This document shows, piece by piece, positions 15,902 to 25,421 of a DNA stretch of 64,000 nt. Location of the stretch: positions 354,381 through 418,380 of the forward strand of contig NZ_KE383864.1 of the NCBI RefSeq assembly GCF_000422505.1, given 5' to 3'. The stretch is from Paenibacillus pinihumi DSM 23905 = JCM 16419 (GTDB lineage: Bacteria; Bacillota; Bacilli; Paenibacillales; Paenibacillaceae). The stretch's first letter is position 1. Every line of letters starts with the position of its first letter. The position numbers and the translations under genes were made by a program. The notes under the pieces are model-generated. The model saw only the letters and a program-made list of their open reading frames with translations. It made no database searches and was not told where the DNA came from.

Positions 15902-16708
15902 TTAGCCCTTCAGTTCCTTGACAAACTGCCGGATTTGCTCCAGCCCTTCCTTACGCCGGCCGGCATCTTGCAGAAGCGGCAGCGTATCCTCAATTTTCCG
16001 CACAATTGCACTTCCGACGACTACGCCGTCGCACTGCTTGGAAAACCGCTCAACATGCTCCCTCGAGGAAATCCCGAAGCCGATTGCAATCGGCAGTTCA
16101 GTCGATTGCCTTACATCAGACAGGAACGTGTCAATACCACTGTGAAAATCGGAGCGCACACCGGTAACACCCAGTGAAGATACACAGTAAATAAAGCCTC
16201 TCGCCAGTCCCGTAATGCGGGCGATACGCTCTTTGGAGGTCGGCGCGACAAGCGGGATCAGGTGGATATTCGCCGCTTCCGCCATCGCACGCAGCTCCCC
16301 GTCTTCCTCAATTGGCAGATCAGGAATAATCAGTCCGCTGATCTCTTTTCTGCCAATCAGCTCAAAGAAATTTTCCAGCCCCATCTGGAAAACCGGATTA
16401 TAGTAAGTAAACAATACAAATGGAAGCTTGATTCCTGCTTTCCGGGCGTCTTCGGCCACCTGAATGCATTCCGTAATCGTAATGCCATGCCTGAGGGCAC
16501 GGCCGGAGGCACGTTGAATAACTGGTCCGTCCGCCAGCGGATCGGAATAAGGCACGCCAAGCTCAATCATGTCGGCTCCAGCTTCCTCCAGCTGCCGGAT
16601 GATTTCAATCGTGGTTGCCGCATCCGGATCCCCAACTGTAAGGAACGGGATAAGCGCCGTCTTCTCCTGCTCCCTTAACGCAGCAAATGTCTGATCAATA
16701 AGATTCAT
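15902..16708 (-). CDS. trpA: tryptophan synthase alpha subunit
   Basis: A 268-residue TIM-barrel enzyme cleaving indole-3-glycerol phosphate to indole and glyceraldehyde 3-phosphate. The catalytic acids Glu49 (DMIELGVPYSDP) and Asp60 (LADGPVIQ) are in place and the phosphate-binding GFGISS and GSAIV are visible near the C-terminus. Indole is channelled to TrpB in the alpha2beta2 complex. Starts 2 nt after trpB, last gene of the trp operon. Confidence 0.97.
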   Translation of the reverse strand: MNLIDQTFAALREQEKTALIPFLTVGDPDAATTIEIIRQLEEAGADMIELGVPYSDPLADGPVIQRASGRALRHGITITECIQVAEDARKAGIKLPFVLFTYYNPVFQMGLENFFELIGRKEISGLIIPDLPIEEDGELRAMAEAANIHLIPLVAPTSKERIARITGLARGFIYCVSSLGVTGVRSDFHSGIDTFLSDVRQSTELPIAIGFGISSREHVERFSKQCDGVVVGSAIVRKIEDTLPLLQDAGRRKEGLEQIRQFVKELKG

Positions 16709-16710
16709 CG

Positions 16711-17901
16711 TTACATTCCTCCCAGGTATCCCATGATCGCTTCAACATCCTTGTCACCGCGGCCGGACAAACTGACAACAATCGTCTGATCCTTGCCGAG
16801 CGAAGGCGCCAGCTTCATCGTCTGGGCAATCGCATGCGCAGATTCAAGCGCCGGTATAATGCCCTCCGTACGGGAAAGCAGCTGGAGCGCCTCAAGTGCC
16901 TCCGCATCCGTAATCGGCTCATACTGTGCACGCCCGCTATCCTTCAAATAGGAGTGCTCTGGTCCGACCCCCGGATAGTCCAGACCTGCTGAAATGGAGT
17001 GGGCGGGCAGTACCTGTCCATGGTCATCCTGCAGCACATAGCTGAGCGAGCCCTGGAATACGCCATGACGGCCCTTGGTCATCGTTGCCGCATGCTCTTC
17101 CGTTTCCACGCCTTTGCCGGCTGCCTCAACGCCGATCAGCTTCACCGACTCATCCTGAATAAACGGATAGAAAATTCCGATTGCATTGCTCCCGCCGCCA
17201 ACAGCAGCGACGACGTAATCAGGCAGCTGGCCCTGCTCGCTGAGCATCTGCTCCCGCGCCTCATCGCCAATAATGCGCTGGAAGTCACGAACCATCTTCG
17301 GATACGGATGCGGTCCCGTAACCGAACCCAAAATATAGTACGTGTCTGTAACATTGCTTACCCAGTAGCGCAGCGTTTCATTGCAGGCATCCTTCAAGGT
17401 ACGGGTGCCGGATAATACGGGCACAACCTCCGCTCCGAGCAGCTTCATGCGGAATACATTAAGCTGCTGGCGCTTGGTGTCTTCTTCGCCCATAAACACC
17501 TTGCATTCCAGGCCAAGCAGTGCCGCTGCCGTCGCAGAAGCTACACCATGCTGGCCTGCGCCTGTCTCTGCAATGACCTTAGTTTTGCCCATCCGTTTGG
17601 CAAGCAGCGCCTGAGCAAGCGAGTTGTTGATTTTATGCGCGCCAGTATGGTTCAAATCTTCCCGTTTCAGGTAGATCTGCGCGCCGCCCAAATGTTTGGA
17701 GAGTCTCTCCGCATAGTACAGCGGCGTTGGTCTGCCGGAATACTGCTTGAGCAAATATTGAAGCTCCGCTTGAAACTCCGGGTCTTTGGCGTAATGGTCA
17801 AACGCCTCTTCGAGCTCGAACAATGCATTCATTAATGTTTCCGGCACATAGCGGCCTCCAAATTTGCCATAGCGCCCATTATCGTCCGGTACCTGATTCA
17901 T
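16711..17901 (-). CDS. trpB: tryptophan synthase beta subunit
   Basis: A 396-residue PLP enzyme joining indole and serine. The PLP lysine is Lys90 in HTGAHKINN, the phosphate-binding GGGSNAIG segment is present, and the C-terminal SLSGRGDKD is typical. Begins [24 protein letters not shown], standard for the family. Overlaps the end of trpF by 4 nt. Confidence 0.98.
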   Translation of the reverse strand: MNQVPDDNGRYGKFGGRYVPETLMNALFELEEAFDHYAKDPEFQAELQYLLKQYSGRPTPLYYAERLSKHLGGAQIYLKREDLNHTGAHKINNSLAQALLAKRMGKTKVIAETGAGQHGVASATAAALLGLECKVFMGEEDTKRQQLNVFRMKLLGAEVVPVLSGTRTLKDACNETLRYWVSNVTDTYYILGSVTGPHPYPKMVRDFQRIIGDEAREQMLSEQGQLPDYVVAAVGGGSNAIGIFYPFIQDESVKLIGVEAAGKGVETEEHAATMTKGRHGVFQGSLSYVLQDDHGQVLPAHSISAGLDYPGVGPEHSYLKDSGRAQYEPITDAEALEALQLLSRTEGIIPALESAHAIAQTMKLAPSLGKDQTIVVSLSGRGDKDVEAIMGYLGGM

Positions 17902-18611
17902 GATTCCTTCACCCTTTCAACAAATGCCCTTATTTTTACAATATCCTTGACGCCATCCGTTTCAACACTGCTGGATACATCCACCCCGTCCGGCTTAAAG
18001 CCGAGCAGGTCCTCTACATTGCCCGCATGCAGTCCTCCTGCGACATAGAGCGGAAGACCAAGCTCATGGGCAGCTTCACGGTAAGCCGGAATGTTGCGCC
18101 AGTCAAACGGCCGGCCTGTTCCGCCTCCGGCTGTATCGATGAGCACCCCGTCGATGCTGCCTTTGTAAGGCGCAAGCAATGCCAGCGGACCGGGAGTGCC
18201 ACCTGACTCAGAAGAAACGCTGCTGTTTCCGGTTATTACATTGTCGCCAGAATCCCCGGCAGACAAGGAAAACACCTTCCACACCTTAACGCCGAGCTGC
18301 TTTACAGCATTGCAGAATTCAGGCGTTTCGTCGCCATGAAGCTGCAAGACATCGAGCGGTGCCGCTGCCAGAACAGCCTTCAGCTCATCCAGCGGGGCAT
18401 TAACAACTACGCCCACTGCCTGCACTGGTTCACCCTTGTCACTGCGCAGTAAACGTACGGCCCGCAGCAGCTCCCCGGCCTGTTCAGGCGTAACCTGACG
18501 GCGGCTTGGAGCCAGTACGAATCCGACCTCGCTAATCGCAAGGCCGTGAAGCTGATTAATGATCTCTGTATTCTTCAATCCGCACACTTTGACTCCCGTT
18601 GCTGCTGTCAT
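17898..18611 (-). CDS. trpF: phosphoribosylanthranilate isomerase
   Basis: A 237-residue TIM barrel converting N-(5-phosphoribosyl)anthranilate to CdRP. KVCGLKN (8-14) contains the catalytic Cys10; LQLHGDE and [13 protein letters not shown] with the catalytic Asp and C-terminal [11 protein letters not shown] are present. Slightly longer than usual because of an insert around 115-140 (residues [19 protein letters not shown]), which is low in hydrophobics and probably a surface loop. Overlaps trpC and trpB by 4 nt at each end. Confidence 0.95.
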   Translation of the reverse strand: MTAATGVKVCGLKNTEIINQLHGLAISEVGFVLAPSRRQVTPEQAGELLRAVRLLRSDKGEPVQAVGVVVNAPLDELKAVLAAAPLDVLQLHGDETPEFCNAVKQLGVKVWKVFSLSAGDSGDNVITGNSSVSSESGGTPGPLALLAPYKGSIDGVLIDTAGGGTGRPFDWRNIPAYREAAHELGLPLYVAGGLHAGNVEDLLGFKPDGVDVSSSVETDGVKDIVKIRAFVERVKES

Positions 18612-19405
18612 CGTGCCGACACCGGTCCCATCAATTGTTCGACGGCCGTTCCTACATGCTCCTGGCGCATGAAATGCTCGCCAACCAATACGCCATGCGC
18701 ACCGATGCCTTGCAAGTAAGTGATTTCGTCCGGCCCGGAAATGCCGCTCTCGCTAATGACGGTTGCGCTTTTTGGCATCATGCCGATCAATTGCTCTGTC
18801 GTGCGGATATCCGTAACGAAAGTTTTCAGATTGCGGTTATTGACACCAATCAGTGTGGCCTTGTCAATGTCCAGCACCATCTCCAGTTCCTCGCGGTCAT
18901 GAACCTCCACCAGCACATCCATACCGAGAGTTTTTGCCAGGTCGTAATATTCGCTGAGCTGGCTGGAAGTCAAAATTGCCGCAATGAGCAGCACTGCATC
19001 TGCTCCGATAACACGCGCCTCATAAATTTGACGGTAATCAATAATAAAATCCTTGCGCAGCAGCGGCACTTTAACCTGCTGGCGCACCTGGGTCAGATAG
19101 TCATTGCTCCCCTGGAAGAAATCCGTATCCGTGAGCACAGAGATACAATCAGCACCGTGGCTTTCATACAGAGACGCCAGCTTAACCGGATCAAAGTCAG
19201 CCCGGATCAAGCCTTTCGACGGGGATGCCTTCTTGACCTCGGCAATGAGTCCCATCGGGCGCTTGCGGCCTGTGGTCAAGGCTGTTTCAAAACCGAGACA
19301 AGCCGGAAGCCCGGCGATTTGCTTCTCATAGTCCGGCAGTGAAAATCCGGATGCCAGCGCCTCTACTTCCTTGCGCTTTACGTCCACAATTTTATCAAGA
19401 AACAT
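18608..19405 (-). CDS. trpC: indole-3-glycerol phosphate synthase
   Basis: A 265-residue TIM barrel closing the indole ring. Conserved segments AEVKKASPSKG, LLRKDFIID, IGVNNRNLKTF and SESGIS are all visible. The ATG at 19405 is about 9 nt after GGAG; the ATG at 19411 is too close to it. The start overlaps the trpD end (19395) and the stop overlaps trpF, indicating translational coupling through the operon. Confidence 0.97.
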   Translation of the reverse strand: MFLDKIVDVKRKEVEALASGFSLPDYEKQIAGLPACLGFETALTTGRKRPMGLIAEVKKASPSKGLIRADFDPVKLASLYESHGADCISVLTDTDFFQGSNDYLTQVRQQVKVPLLRKDFIIDYRQIYEARVIGADAVLLIAAILTSSQLSEYYDLAKTLGMDVLVEVHDREELEMVLDIDKATLIGVNNRNLKTFVTDIRTTEQLIGMMPKSATVISESGISGPDEITYLQGIGAHGVLVGEHFMRQEHVGTAVEQLMGPVSAR

Positions 19406-20441
19406 GGGCATACTCTCCTGTCGTCCGAATTAGCTGCTCCAGCTTGGCCGCTGCAGCTCCTGCTTCAATTAATTCCTTGGCACGGCGGACGCCATCAACA
19501 AGCGACTCCACCGCCCCCCCTACATAAATACATGCTCCTGCGTTGGCCGCGATAATATCCCGATAAGGCCCCTGTTCTTCCCCGCTGAACACTCGTCTAA
19601 TAATTTGCGCATTGATCTGGGCACTGCCGCCCATAATCTCGCCCAGTTCAGAGCGGCAAAGCCCCAGCTCCTCAGGTGTAATATCATAGGTCCGGATATG
19701 TCCGTCCTTGAGCTCGGAAATCTGGGAAGGAGCGGAAAGGCTGATTTCGTCCAGTCCATCGTGGCTGCTGACAATCATTGCCCTCTTGAGCCCGAGCTGC
19801 TTCAGAACCCCTGCTACGGTCTCCGTACGGGAGCGCTCATAGATACCGAGCAGTTGGCGGTCAGCCCCTGCCGGATTCGTCAATGGTCCGAGCATATTGA
19901 AGATGCTGCGAATGCCGAGCTCCTTGCGCGGGCCTGCCGCATGCTTCAGCGACGGGTGATACAGCTGAGCAAACATAAAGCATATCCCGATACTATCCAG
20001 ACACTGGGCTGCCTGCTCCGCCGTCAGGGTGATGTTTACCCCGAGCGCTTCCAGCACATCGGCCGAGCCCGCTTTGCCGGACATTGCCCGGTTGCCGTGC
20101 TTGGCTACCCGGATTCCCGCCGCTGCGGCAATAATAGCCGAGGCCGTGGAAATGTTGAATTTGTGAATGCCTGAACCTCCGGTTCCGCAAGTATCAAGCA
20201 GCCCTTCCTGCTCCGTCGTGACCCGGCTGGCTTTCGCACGCATCACCTCGGCAAAACCGGTAATTTCATCCACCGTCTCGCCCTTCATCCGCAGTGCCGT
20301 CACCACCCCTGCGATCTGCGCTGAGGTTGCCTCCCCGCTCATGATAATCTCCATAATGCCTGCCGCTTCTTCACGCGTCAGATGCCCTCCGCCAATGATT
20401 TTAGTGAGTGCCTGCTGCATATTTAAAGACGTTATCGTCAT
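19395..20441 (-). CDS. trpD: anthranilate phosphoribosyltransferase
   Basis: A 348-residue enzyme attaching PRPP-derived ribose phosphate to anthranilate. The PRPP loop DTCGTGGSG and NISTA, KHGNRAMSGKAGSADVLEALG, and the downstream RSIFNMLGPLTNPA segment are typical. No glutamine amidotransferase domain is attached, and there is no trpG between trpE and trpD. Confidence 0.97.
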   Translation of the reverse strand: MTITSLNMQQALTKIIGGGHLTREEAAGIMEIIMSGEATSAQIAGVVTALRMKGETVDEITGFAEVMRAKASRVTTEQEGLLDTCGTGGSGIHKFNISTASAIIAAAAGIRVAKHGNRAMSGKAGSADVLEALGVNITLTAEQAAQCLDSIGICFMFAQLYHPSLKHAAGPRKELGIRSIFNMLGPLTNPAGADRQLLGIYERSRTETVAGVLKQLGLKRAMIVSSHDGLDEISLSAPSQISELKDGHIRTYDITPEELGLCRSELGEIMGGSAQINAQIIRRVFSGEEQGPYRDIIAANAGACIYVGGAVESLVDGVRRAKELIEAGAAAAKLEQLIRTTGEYAHVS

Positions 20442-20453
20442 TGTATAAGCCCC

Positions 20454-22007
20454 CTAAGCCTTCAAGTGGTAATCGATATTGGTGACCTGTACGCCGCCAG
20501 CGGCTGCACCCTGAACCGGAAACATAAGCTCTGCCGCACGAATTGCCTTGAGCAGCGCCATTGCTTTGTTGACTGTCTCCATATACTCGCTCTCCGGTAC
20601 AGAGTCCCACACAATACCTGCCCCGGCCTGCACATAGGCTTTGCCCTGTTTGAAAATGATTGTGCGGATAGTGATGCATGTATCGAGACTGCCGCCAAAG
20701 CCAAGATAACCGATTGCTCCTGCATAGGCGCCGCGCGCCTCATTTTCCAGCTCCGCAATAATCTCCATCGCTCTAAGTTTCGGTGCTCCCGACACCGTGC
20801 CGGCTGGCAGGCAAGAGACGAACGCATCGAAGAAATCCTTGTCCTCTCTTAGCTTGCCGGAAACATTGGAGACGATATGCATCACATGGGAATACCGTTC
20901 AATCTCCATATAGGAATCGCAGGTTACTGTACCAAATTCGCATACGCGGCCAATATCATTGCGCCCCAGATCAACCAGCATCAGATGCTCCGCCCGCTCC
21001 TTCTCATCAGCCAGCAGTTCACGCTCCAATTGCAAATCCTGCTCCGGCGTTTTTCCGCGCGGCCTTGTTCCGGCAATCGGCCGGGTCTCGACACGGCCCT
21101 GGTTGACCTTGACGAGCGCTTCCGGCGAAGTGCCGACAATGACCTCGTCATCCATTTTCAAATAATACATATAAGGCGAAGGATTCATCGTACGTAGAAT
21201 CCGGTATACCTGAAGCGGGTCAACCTCCGTTTCAATGCTGAAGCGCTGGGACAGCACCACTTGGAAAATATCCCCGGCCCGTATGTACTCCTTGGCCTGT
21301 TCAACATTGGCAATAAACTGCTCCTTGGTCAGATTGGACTGCACCTCCCCCAGATCCGGGTCCGTAGCTATAACGCCGCTGGCCATCACCGGGAAAACTG
21401 CCGGCTGCTGTAATTTCTCAAGGATCGCAGCAACCTTCGCAACCGTGGTCTCATAGGCGATCCGAATATCTTCGTCCGTGGCCTGGTCAGGAATATGCAC
21501 ATTGCCAATGACTTGAAGCTGCTGCTTAAAGTGGTCAAATACAATGATTTGATCACAGAACATGAACTGCAGGTCATTCATCTGCAAATCATCCACACGA
21601 TGGGCCGGAAGCTTCTCATAATACTGCAGCAAATCATAGCCGAAAAATCCAATCGCGCCTCCTGTAAACGGCGGCAGCTCAGAGTTTGCCGGGCTGCGGA
21701 AACTTCTTAAATAAGCTTTCAGCGTTTCAATCGGCTTATCCTTGAACACCCGCTTCTCGCCGCGCTGCTCAATTGTCATCTCACCCTGCTTGCCTGAGAT
21801 CATCATGAACGGGTCCGTGCCGATGAAAGAATAACGCGCCCACTTTACTCCGCCCTCCACGCTCTCCAGCAAAAATGCCCGGCGTTCTTGGTAAAAATGC
21901 TGGAACAAGCGAATTGGCGTCTCAGTATCAGCCATCACGTGGCGGACAATCGGAATTAAATTGTATTTCCCGGCCAATTGAATGACCTTCTGCAGTTCGG
22001 TTGTCAT
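20454..22007 (-). CDS. trpE: anthranilate synthase component I
   Basis: First structural gene of the trp operon, 517 residues, making anthranilate from chorismate. The tryptophan feedback site LLESVEGG is near the N-terminus; chorismate-binding motifs VETRPIAGTRPRG, DLGRNDIGRV and GTVSGAPKLRAMEII are intact. ATG 22007 (MTTELQKVIQLAG) follows AAGAAGGGAT; the 19-codon extension to 22064 lacks a ribosome site. An amidotransferase partner must be encoded elsewhere, as with pabA in B. subtilis. Expression is probably controlled by TRAP via the leader upstream. Confidence 0.96.
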   Translation of the reverse strand: MTTELQKVIQLAGKYNLIPIVRHVMADTETPIRLFQHFYQERRAFLLESVEGGVKWARYSFIGTDPFMMISGKQGEMTIEQRGEKRVFKDKPIETLKAYLRSFRSPANSELPPFTGGAIGFFGYDLLQYYEKLPAHRVDDLQMNDLQFMFCDQIIVFDHFKQQLQVIGNVHIPDQATDEDIRIAYETTVAKVAAILEKLQQPAVFPVMASGVIATDPDLGEVQSNLTKEQFIANVEQAKEYIRAGDIFQVVLSQRFSIETEVDPLQVYRILRTMNPSPYMYYLKMDDEVIVGTSPEALVKVNQGRVETRPIAGTRPRGKTPEQDLQLERELLADEKERAEHLMLVDLGRNDIGRVCEFGTVTCDSYMEIERYSHVMHIVSNVSGKLREDKDFFDAFVSCLPAGTVSGAPKLRAMEIIAELENEARGAYAGAIGYLGFGGSLDTCITIRTIIFKQGKAYVQAGAGIVWDSVPESEYMETVNKAMALLKAIRAAELMFPVQGAAAGGVQVTNIDYHLKA

Positions 22008-22093
22008 CGTTAGATCCCTTCTTCCATTGTTCATAGTAATTTCAAGTGAAACAGGAGCCAGCATCGAACAGCTTTTTAAATTCTATTTTGAAA

Positions 22094-22121
22094 ATAAAAA
22101 AGCTCCTGCCGCAGCAGGAGC
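22094..22121 (-). terminator. trp leader attenuator
   Basis: On the minus strand GCTCCTGC-TGCG-GCAGGAGC followed by TTTTTTATTTT, 87 nt before the trpE start codon and inside the leader RNA. Being upstream of the gene it would cause premature termination, the expected off-state of TRAP attenuation. Confidence 0.88.
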
Positions 22122-22301
22122 GAATCTACGATCAGAAGCGCGATAGAATACAGAACGAACCTGACGTATCCGGCATACAACGGCAGAACACATTGCTTTC
22201 TCAAGCAGTTGTTCCGGTCGTTCCCTGCAATACTGTGTTAAGCAACCCTCTGCTTGCATGTGATGCAGATCAGGATTGCACTCAGGCAGTTTCGTAATTC
22301 C

Positions 22302-22345
22302 CTCAACTCACTCAGCTCGTCTCAACTACTCTTGCTACTCATCTC
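22302..22345 (-). promoter_or_regulatory. TRAP-binding site of the trp leader RNA
   Basis: Minus-strand RNA reads GAG-AT-GAG-UAG-CAA-GAG-UAG-UU-GAG-AC-GAG-CU-GAG-U-GAG-UU-GAG: ten NAG triplets (eight GAG, two UAG) within 44 nt, mostly separated by 2-3 nt. This is the signature of RNA wrapped round the 11-subunit TRAP ring. Extra triplets (GAG-GA-UAG at 22375-22368; GAG at 22283-22281) flank it. TRAP is encoded at 32657-32878. The remainder of the 617-nt trpE-aroH gap shows no real gene. Confidence 0.85.
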
Positions 22346-22624
22346 TATCCACTGCAAGCAATCTTCGCTATCCTCTGACAGCAAACAATTACCATGGTGT
22401 TTTGAAAGCTATGCTTTCAGTTGTTAACCTTTATGTCGTGCATTTAAATGATGATACCAATATACAACAGAGCAGTAAAAAACGTCAACTGTTATCGCTG
22501 CAAAGGACTAAAGCAAATAGATGTCCAAAATTGCAAGGTATGCGGCATGTTCTCCCTCCGCACCCCCGGCACCATAAGTTTATGCTTGGATATATTGCTG
22601 TTTCAGCTTCTGCAGCCAGCCCGA

Positions 22625-22993
22625 TTATTTTGTGCTAAAGTCAGGACGAAGCGCTCGCGCTCTGCCCAAATACACATGGCGAATTTCACTTTGCTGCTTG
22701 TCTGTATTGACATGAACCATAAACCGGATGCATTTCTCCAGGCTCCCCTTTACCGGAACCTCCAGCGAGCACATGAGAGGAACAAGCTCCCAACCTGCCA
22801 TCTCGCGAATGACTTTCGCCGGGAATGTCGCATCCAGGTCATGCGTCACTGTAATCCAGATGCTGCATATATCATCCGGGATAATCTGATTTTCCTTTAC
22901 GATCTCTTTCAGCAATTCGCTCGTTGCCTGAAGAATAACCGTTTCTTCGTTCTGCTCAACTGTTGTTGCTCCCCGTATACCGCGAACACTCAT
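22625..22993 (-). CDS. aroH: chorismate mutase, AroH type
   Basis: A 122-residue monofunctional chorismate mutase of the B. subtilis AroH fold. RGIRGATTV with the catalytic Arg, TVTHDLDATFPAK, LMCSLEVPVKGSLEKCIR and the C-terminal HVYLGRARALRPD all match the family. It rearranges chorismate to prephenate for Phe/Tyr synthesis. GGAGGGG precedes the ATG. It follows aroB by 7 nt, and the trp leader follows it. Confidence 0.96.
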   Translation of the reverse strand: MSVRGIRGATTVEQNEETVILQATSELLKEIVKENQIIPDDICSIWITVTHDLDATFPAKVIREMAGWELVPLMCSLEVPVKGSLEKCIRFMVHVNTDKQQSEIRHVYLGRARALRPDFSTK

Positions 22994-23000
22994 TTGCGGA

Positions 23001-24095
23001 TCACCCCTCCTTCTTCAATTGCTCCACTACAGCCCTTACCCTGTCAGCGGACATCGCCTTGTTGATTTCAACTGTGCCGATCGCCGTCGGGATAATGTAG
23101 ACCATATGGCCTTCCTTGAACTTCTTGTCATGCATCATCGCTTCCATAATCTCTTCCGTATCCAGATGCTCAGGCAATCTCACCGGAAGTCCGCAACGCT
23201 GGAGGACACGCTTTGTCACCTCATAGACCTCTTGAGGCGCTCCAAGCTCCACGCCGAGGATCGCCGCGCCAACCATCCCGATTGAAATGGCTTCGCCATG
23301 CTGCAGCTCATTATAATTGGCTACAGCCTCCAGCGCATGGCCGATGGTGTGTCCCAGATTGAGAATCGCCCGCAGATCATTCTCCCGTTCATCCTGCGAT
23401 ACCACTGCTGCTTTGACGCTGCTGCCTTTGTACAGAGCGTAGCCCAGCGCTTCCGCATCCAGGGCCAGCAGCTTGTCTGCATTGGCATCCAGCCAGTCAA
23501 CAAATTCCGCATCCCAGATCAAGCCGTGCTTGACAACTTCGGCAAGACCGCTCTTAACTTCCCGCTCCGGCAGCGTCTGCAGTGTAGCCAAGTCGTAGAG
23601 CACCATTTCCGGCTGATGAAAAGCACCGATAATGTTCTTTGCCTGCGGGTGATTTACCGCCACTTTGCCGCCAACGCTGCTGTCATGCGCCAAGATTGTT
23701 GTCGGAATCTGGATAAAACGAATTCCCCTCATATAGGCCGCTGCAACATAGCCAGCCAGATCGCCCACGACACCGCCACCCAAGGCAATAACCGCCGAGT
23801 TGCGATCCAGTCCCGCCTTCAGCGCTTCTGTAATCAGCTGTTCGAATTGGGACAGCGACTTGGAGGATTCCCCGGAAGGGACAACTGCCGTTACGACACG
23901 GTAGCCGCCTTCCTCCAGCTTCTGCTGCACCTTAGGCAAAAATTTGGGGGCAACATTGGAATCCGATACGATGAACAGCGGAGATTTTTTGCTTAAACCA
24001 TGCTTGTCAAAATAAGAAGCAATTTGGTCAAGAAGCCCTTCTCCAATATAAATCGGGTACGAGCGGTCGCCCAAATCTACCGTCAGCTCTCTCAT
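23001..24095 (-). CDS. aroB: 3-dehydroquinate synthase
   Basis: A 364-residue NAD- and metal-dependent enzyme of the shikimate pathway. GGGVVGDLAGYVAAAYMRGI, the IPTTILAHDSSVGGKVAVNHP active-site block, the metal ligand Glu in SGLAEVVKHGLI and the histidines in NLGHTIGHALE and LQHGEAISIGM are all present. Begins 1 nt after aroC; the two are co-transcribed with aroH. Confidence 0.97.
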   Translation of the reverse strand: MRELTVDLGDRSYPIYIGEGLLDQIASYFDKHGLSKKSPLFIVSDSNVAPKFLPKVQQKLEEGGYRVVTAVVPSGESSKSLSQFEQLITEALKAGLDRNSAVIALGGGVVGDLAGYVAAAYMRGIRFIQIPTTILAHDSSVGGKVAVNHPQAKNIIGAFHQPEMVLYDLATLQTLPEREVKSGLAEVVKHGLIWDAEFVDWLDANADKLLALDAEALGYALYKGSSVKAAVVSQDERENDLRAILNLGHTIGHALEAVANYNELQHGEAISIGMVGAAILGVELGAPQEVYEVTKRVLQRCGLPVRLPEHLDTEEIMEAMMHDKKFKEGHMVYIIPTAIGTVEINKAMSADRVRAVVEQLKKEG

Positions 24096-24096
24096 T

Positions 24097-25266
24097 CTAG
24101 TACCGCCCCACTTGTTCTAGATAATTGTTCAGGTTTGCACGAATTTCCTCAATCGAGTCGCCGCCGAACTTCTCCAGGAACGCACGCGCAACTTCCCAGG
24201 CTACCACATGCTCCATGACAACGCTGGCTGCCGGCACAGCGCAGCTGTCCGAACGCTCAACCTGGGCTGTAAACGGCTCCTTCGTATCGATATCCACACT
24301 GCGCAGAGGCTTGTAGAGTGTCGGAATCGGCTTCATGACACCACGTACTACAATTTGCTCGCCATTGGTCATACCGCCCTCGAATCCGCCCAGACGATTG
24401 GTTGCACGGTGATATCCGCGCTCCTCACTGTACAAAATCTCATCATGAACCTGGGAGCCTCTAAGCTGTGCCGCTTCAAATCCAATACCGATCTCACAGC
24501 CTTTGAATGCATTAATGGATACAACAGCCTGCGCAATACGGGCATCCAGCTTGCGGTCCCATTGAACATGGCTTCCGAGTCCGACAGGCACACCTTCAAT
24601 AATGCATTCCACAATACCGCCAATGGAATCGCCTTCGGCTTTGATTTGATCAATGTAAGCGGTCATTTTCTCTTCTGTTTCCTTGTCAACGACACGGACA
24701 GACGATTGCTCTGTGCGCTCGATGAGTTCATCAACCGGGAGCTGGTTAGGCGGAGCCTGAATTTCACCGATACGAATGACCTGACCGGCAACCTTAATGC
24801 CGAATTCGGCAAGCAGTTGTCTGGCTACAGCGCCGACAGCGACACGTGCAGCAGTTTCCCGTGCACTGGAGCGCTCAAGCACGTTCCGCAGATCCTTCAG
24901 ATCATACTTCAATCCGCCGTTCAAATCAGCATGACCCGGACGCGGACGGTGTACCCGGCGCTTCTCCTCATCACTGCCTTCGATTGGCTCGATGTTCATA
25001 ACGGATGTCCAGTGCTTCCAGTCATTGTTGGCAACAACCAGTGCAACAGGCGCTCCGGTAGTTCTGCCGTGACGGACACCTCCTACAACTTGGGCTGTAT
25101 CCTTCTCAATTTGCATGCGGCGTCCGCGGCCATGTCCCTTTTGGCGGCGATGAAGCTGAAAATTCAATTCTTCAAAATCAAGAGTCAGGTTGCTTGGCAG
25201 TCCTTCTATAATTGCGGTTAACTGTGGCCCGTGGGTTTCACCGGCGGTCAAATAACGTAAGCTCAA
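24097..25266 (-). CDS. aroC: chorismate synthase
   Basis: A 389-residue FMN-dependent enzyme forming chorismate from EPSP. Characteristic segments: [41 protein letters not shown] and the [18 protein letters not shown] helix. The initiator is TTG at 25266 with GGAGG 7 nt upstream; no better ATG exists. It heads the aroC-aroB-aroH unit and has its own promoter at 25310-25338 (the gene is called aroF in B. subtilis). Confidence 0.97.
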   Translation of the reverse strand: MSLRYLTAGETHGPQLTAIIEGLPSNLTLDFEELNFQLHRRQKGHGRGRRMQIEKDTAQVVGGVRHGRTTGAPVALVVANNDWKHWTSVMNIEPIEGSDEEKRRVHRPRPGHADLNGGLKYDLKDLRNVLERSSARETAARVAVGAVARQLLAEFGIKVAGQVIRIGEIQAPPNQLPVDELIERTEQSSVRVVDKETEEKMTAYIDQIKAEGDSIGGIVECIIEGVPVGLGSHVQWDRKLDARIAQAVVSINAFKGCEIGIGFEAAQLRGSQVHDEILYSEERGYHRATNRLGGFEGGMTNGEQIVVRGVMKPIPTLYKPLRSVDIDTKEPFTAQVERSDSCAVPAASVVMEHVVAWEVARAFLEKFGGDSIEEIRANLNNYLEQVGRY

Positions 25267-25309
25267 CTTGATTCCTCCTTCAACTGTAACGCCCTAAATA
25301 TCTTTGCTC

Positions 25310-25338
25310 ATTATAGTATATGCCTTGATGATTGACAA
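25310..25338 (-). promoter_or_regulatory. sigma-A promoter of aroC-aroB-aroH
   Basis: On the minus strand TTGTCA (25338-25333), 17-nt spacer, TATAAT (25315-25310), about 45 nt upstream of the aroC start. Confidence 0.85.
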
Positions 25339-25342
25339 GAAT

Positions 25343-25390
25343 GAGGGGTATCTCCCAAAGGCGTGATCATGCCTTTGGGAGATACCCCTC
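25343..25390. repeat. 20-bp perfect inverted repeat upstream of the aroC promoter
   Basis: Arms 25343-25362 and 25371-25390 with loop GTGATCAT. It sits between a microprotein gene and the -35 element of aroC. No U-run follows on either strand, so it is not a textbook intrinsic terminator, although it may stop transcripts of the microprotein gene that ends 31 nt before it. Confidence 0.75.
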
Positions 25391-25421
25391 TGTTCGGAAA
25401 GCAGTTGAAATGGAGACAGCG

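Noticed and set aside
22131-22192. A 36-codon frame in the trp leader beginning ATG at 22192 (MCSAVVCRIRQV...)
   Set aside because: It runs through the attenuator hairpin, lacks a ribosome site and contains no Trp codon, so a ribosome-mediated leader peptide is not supported.
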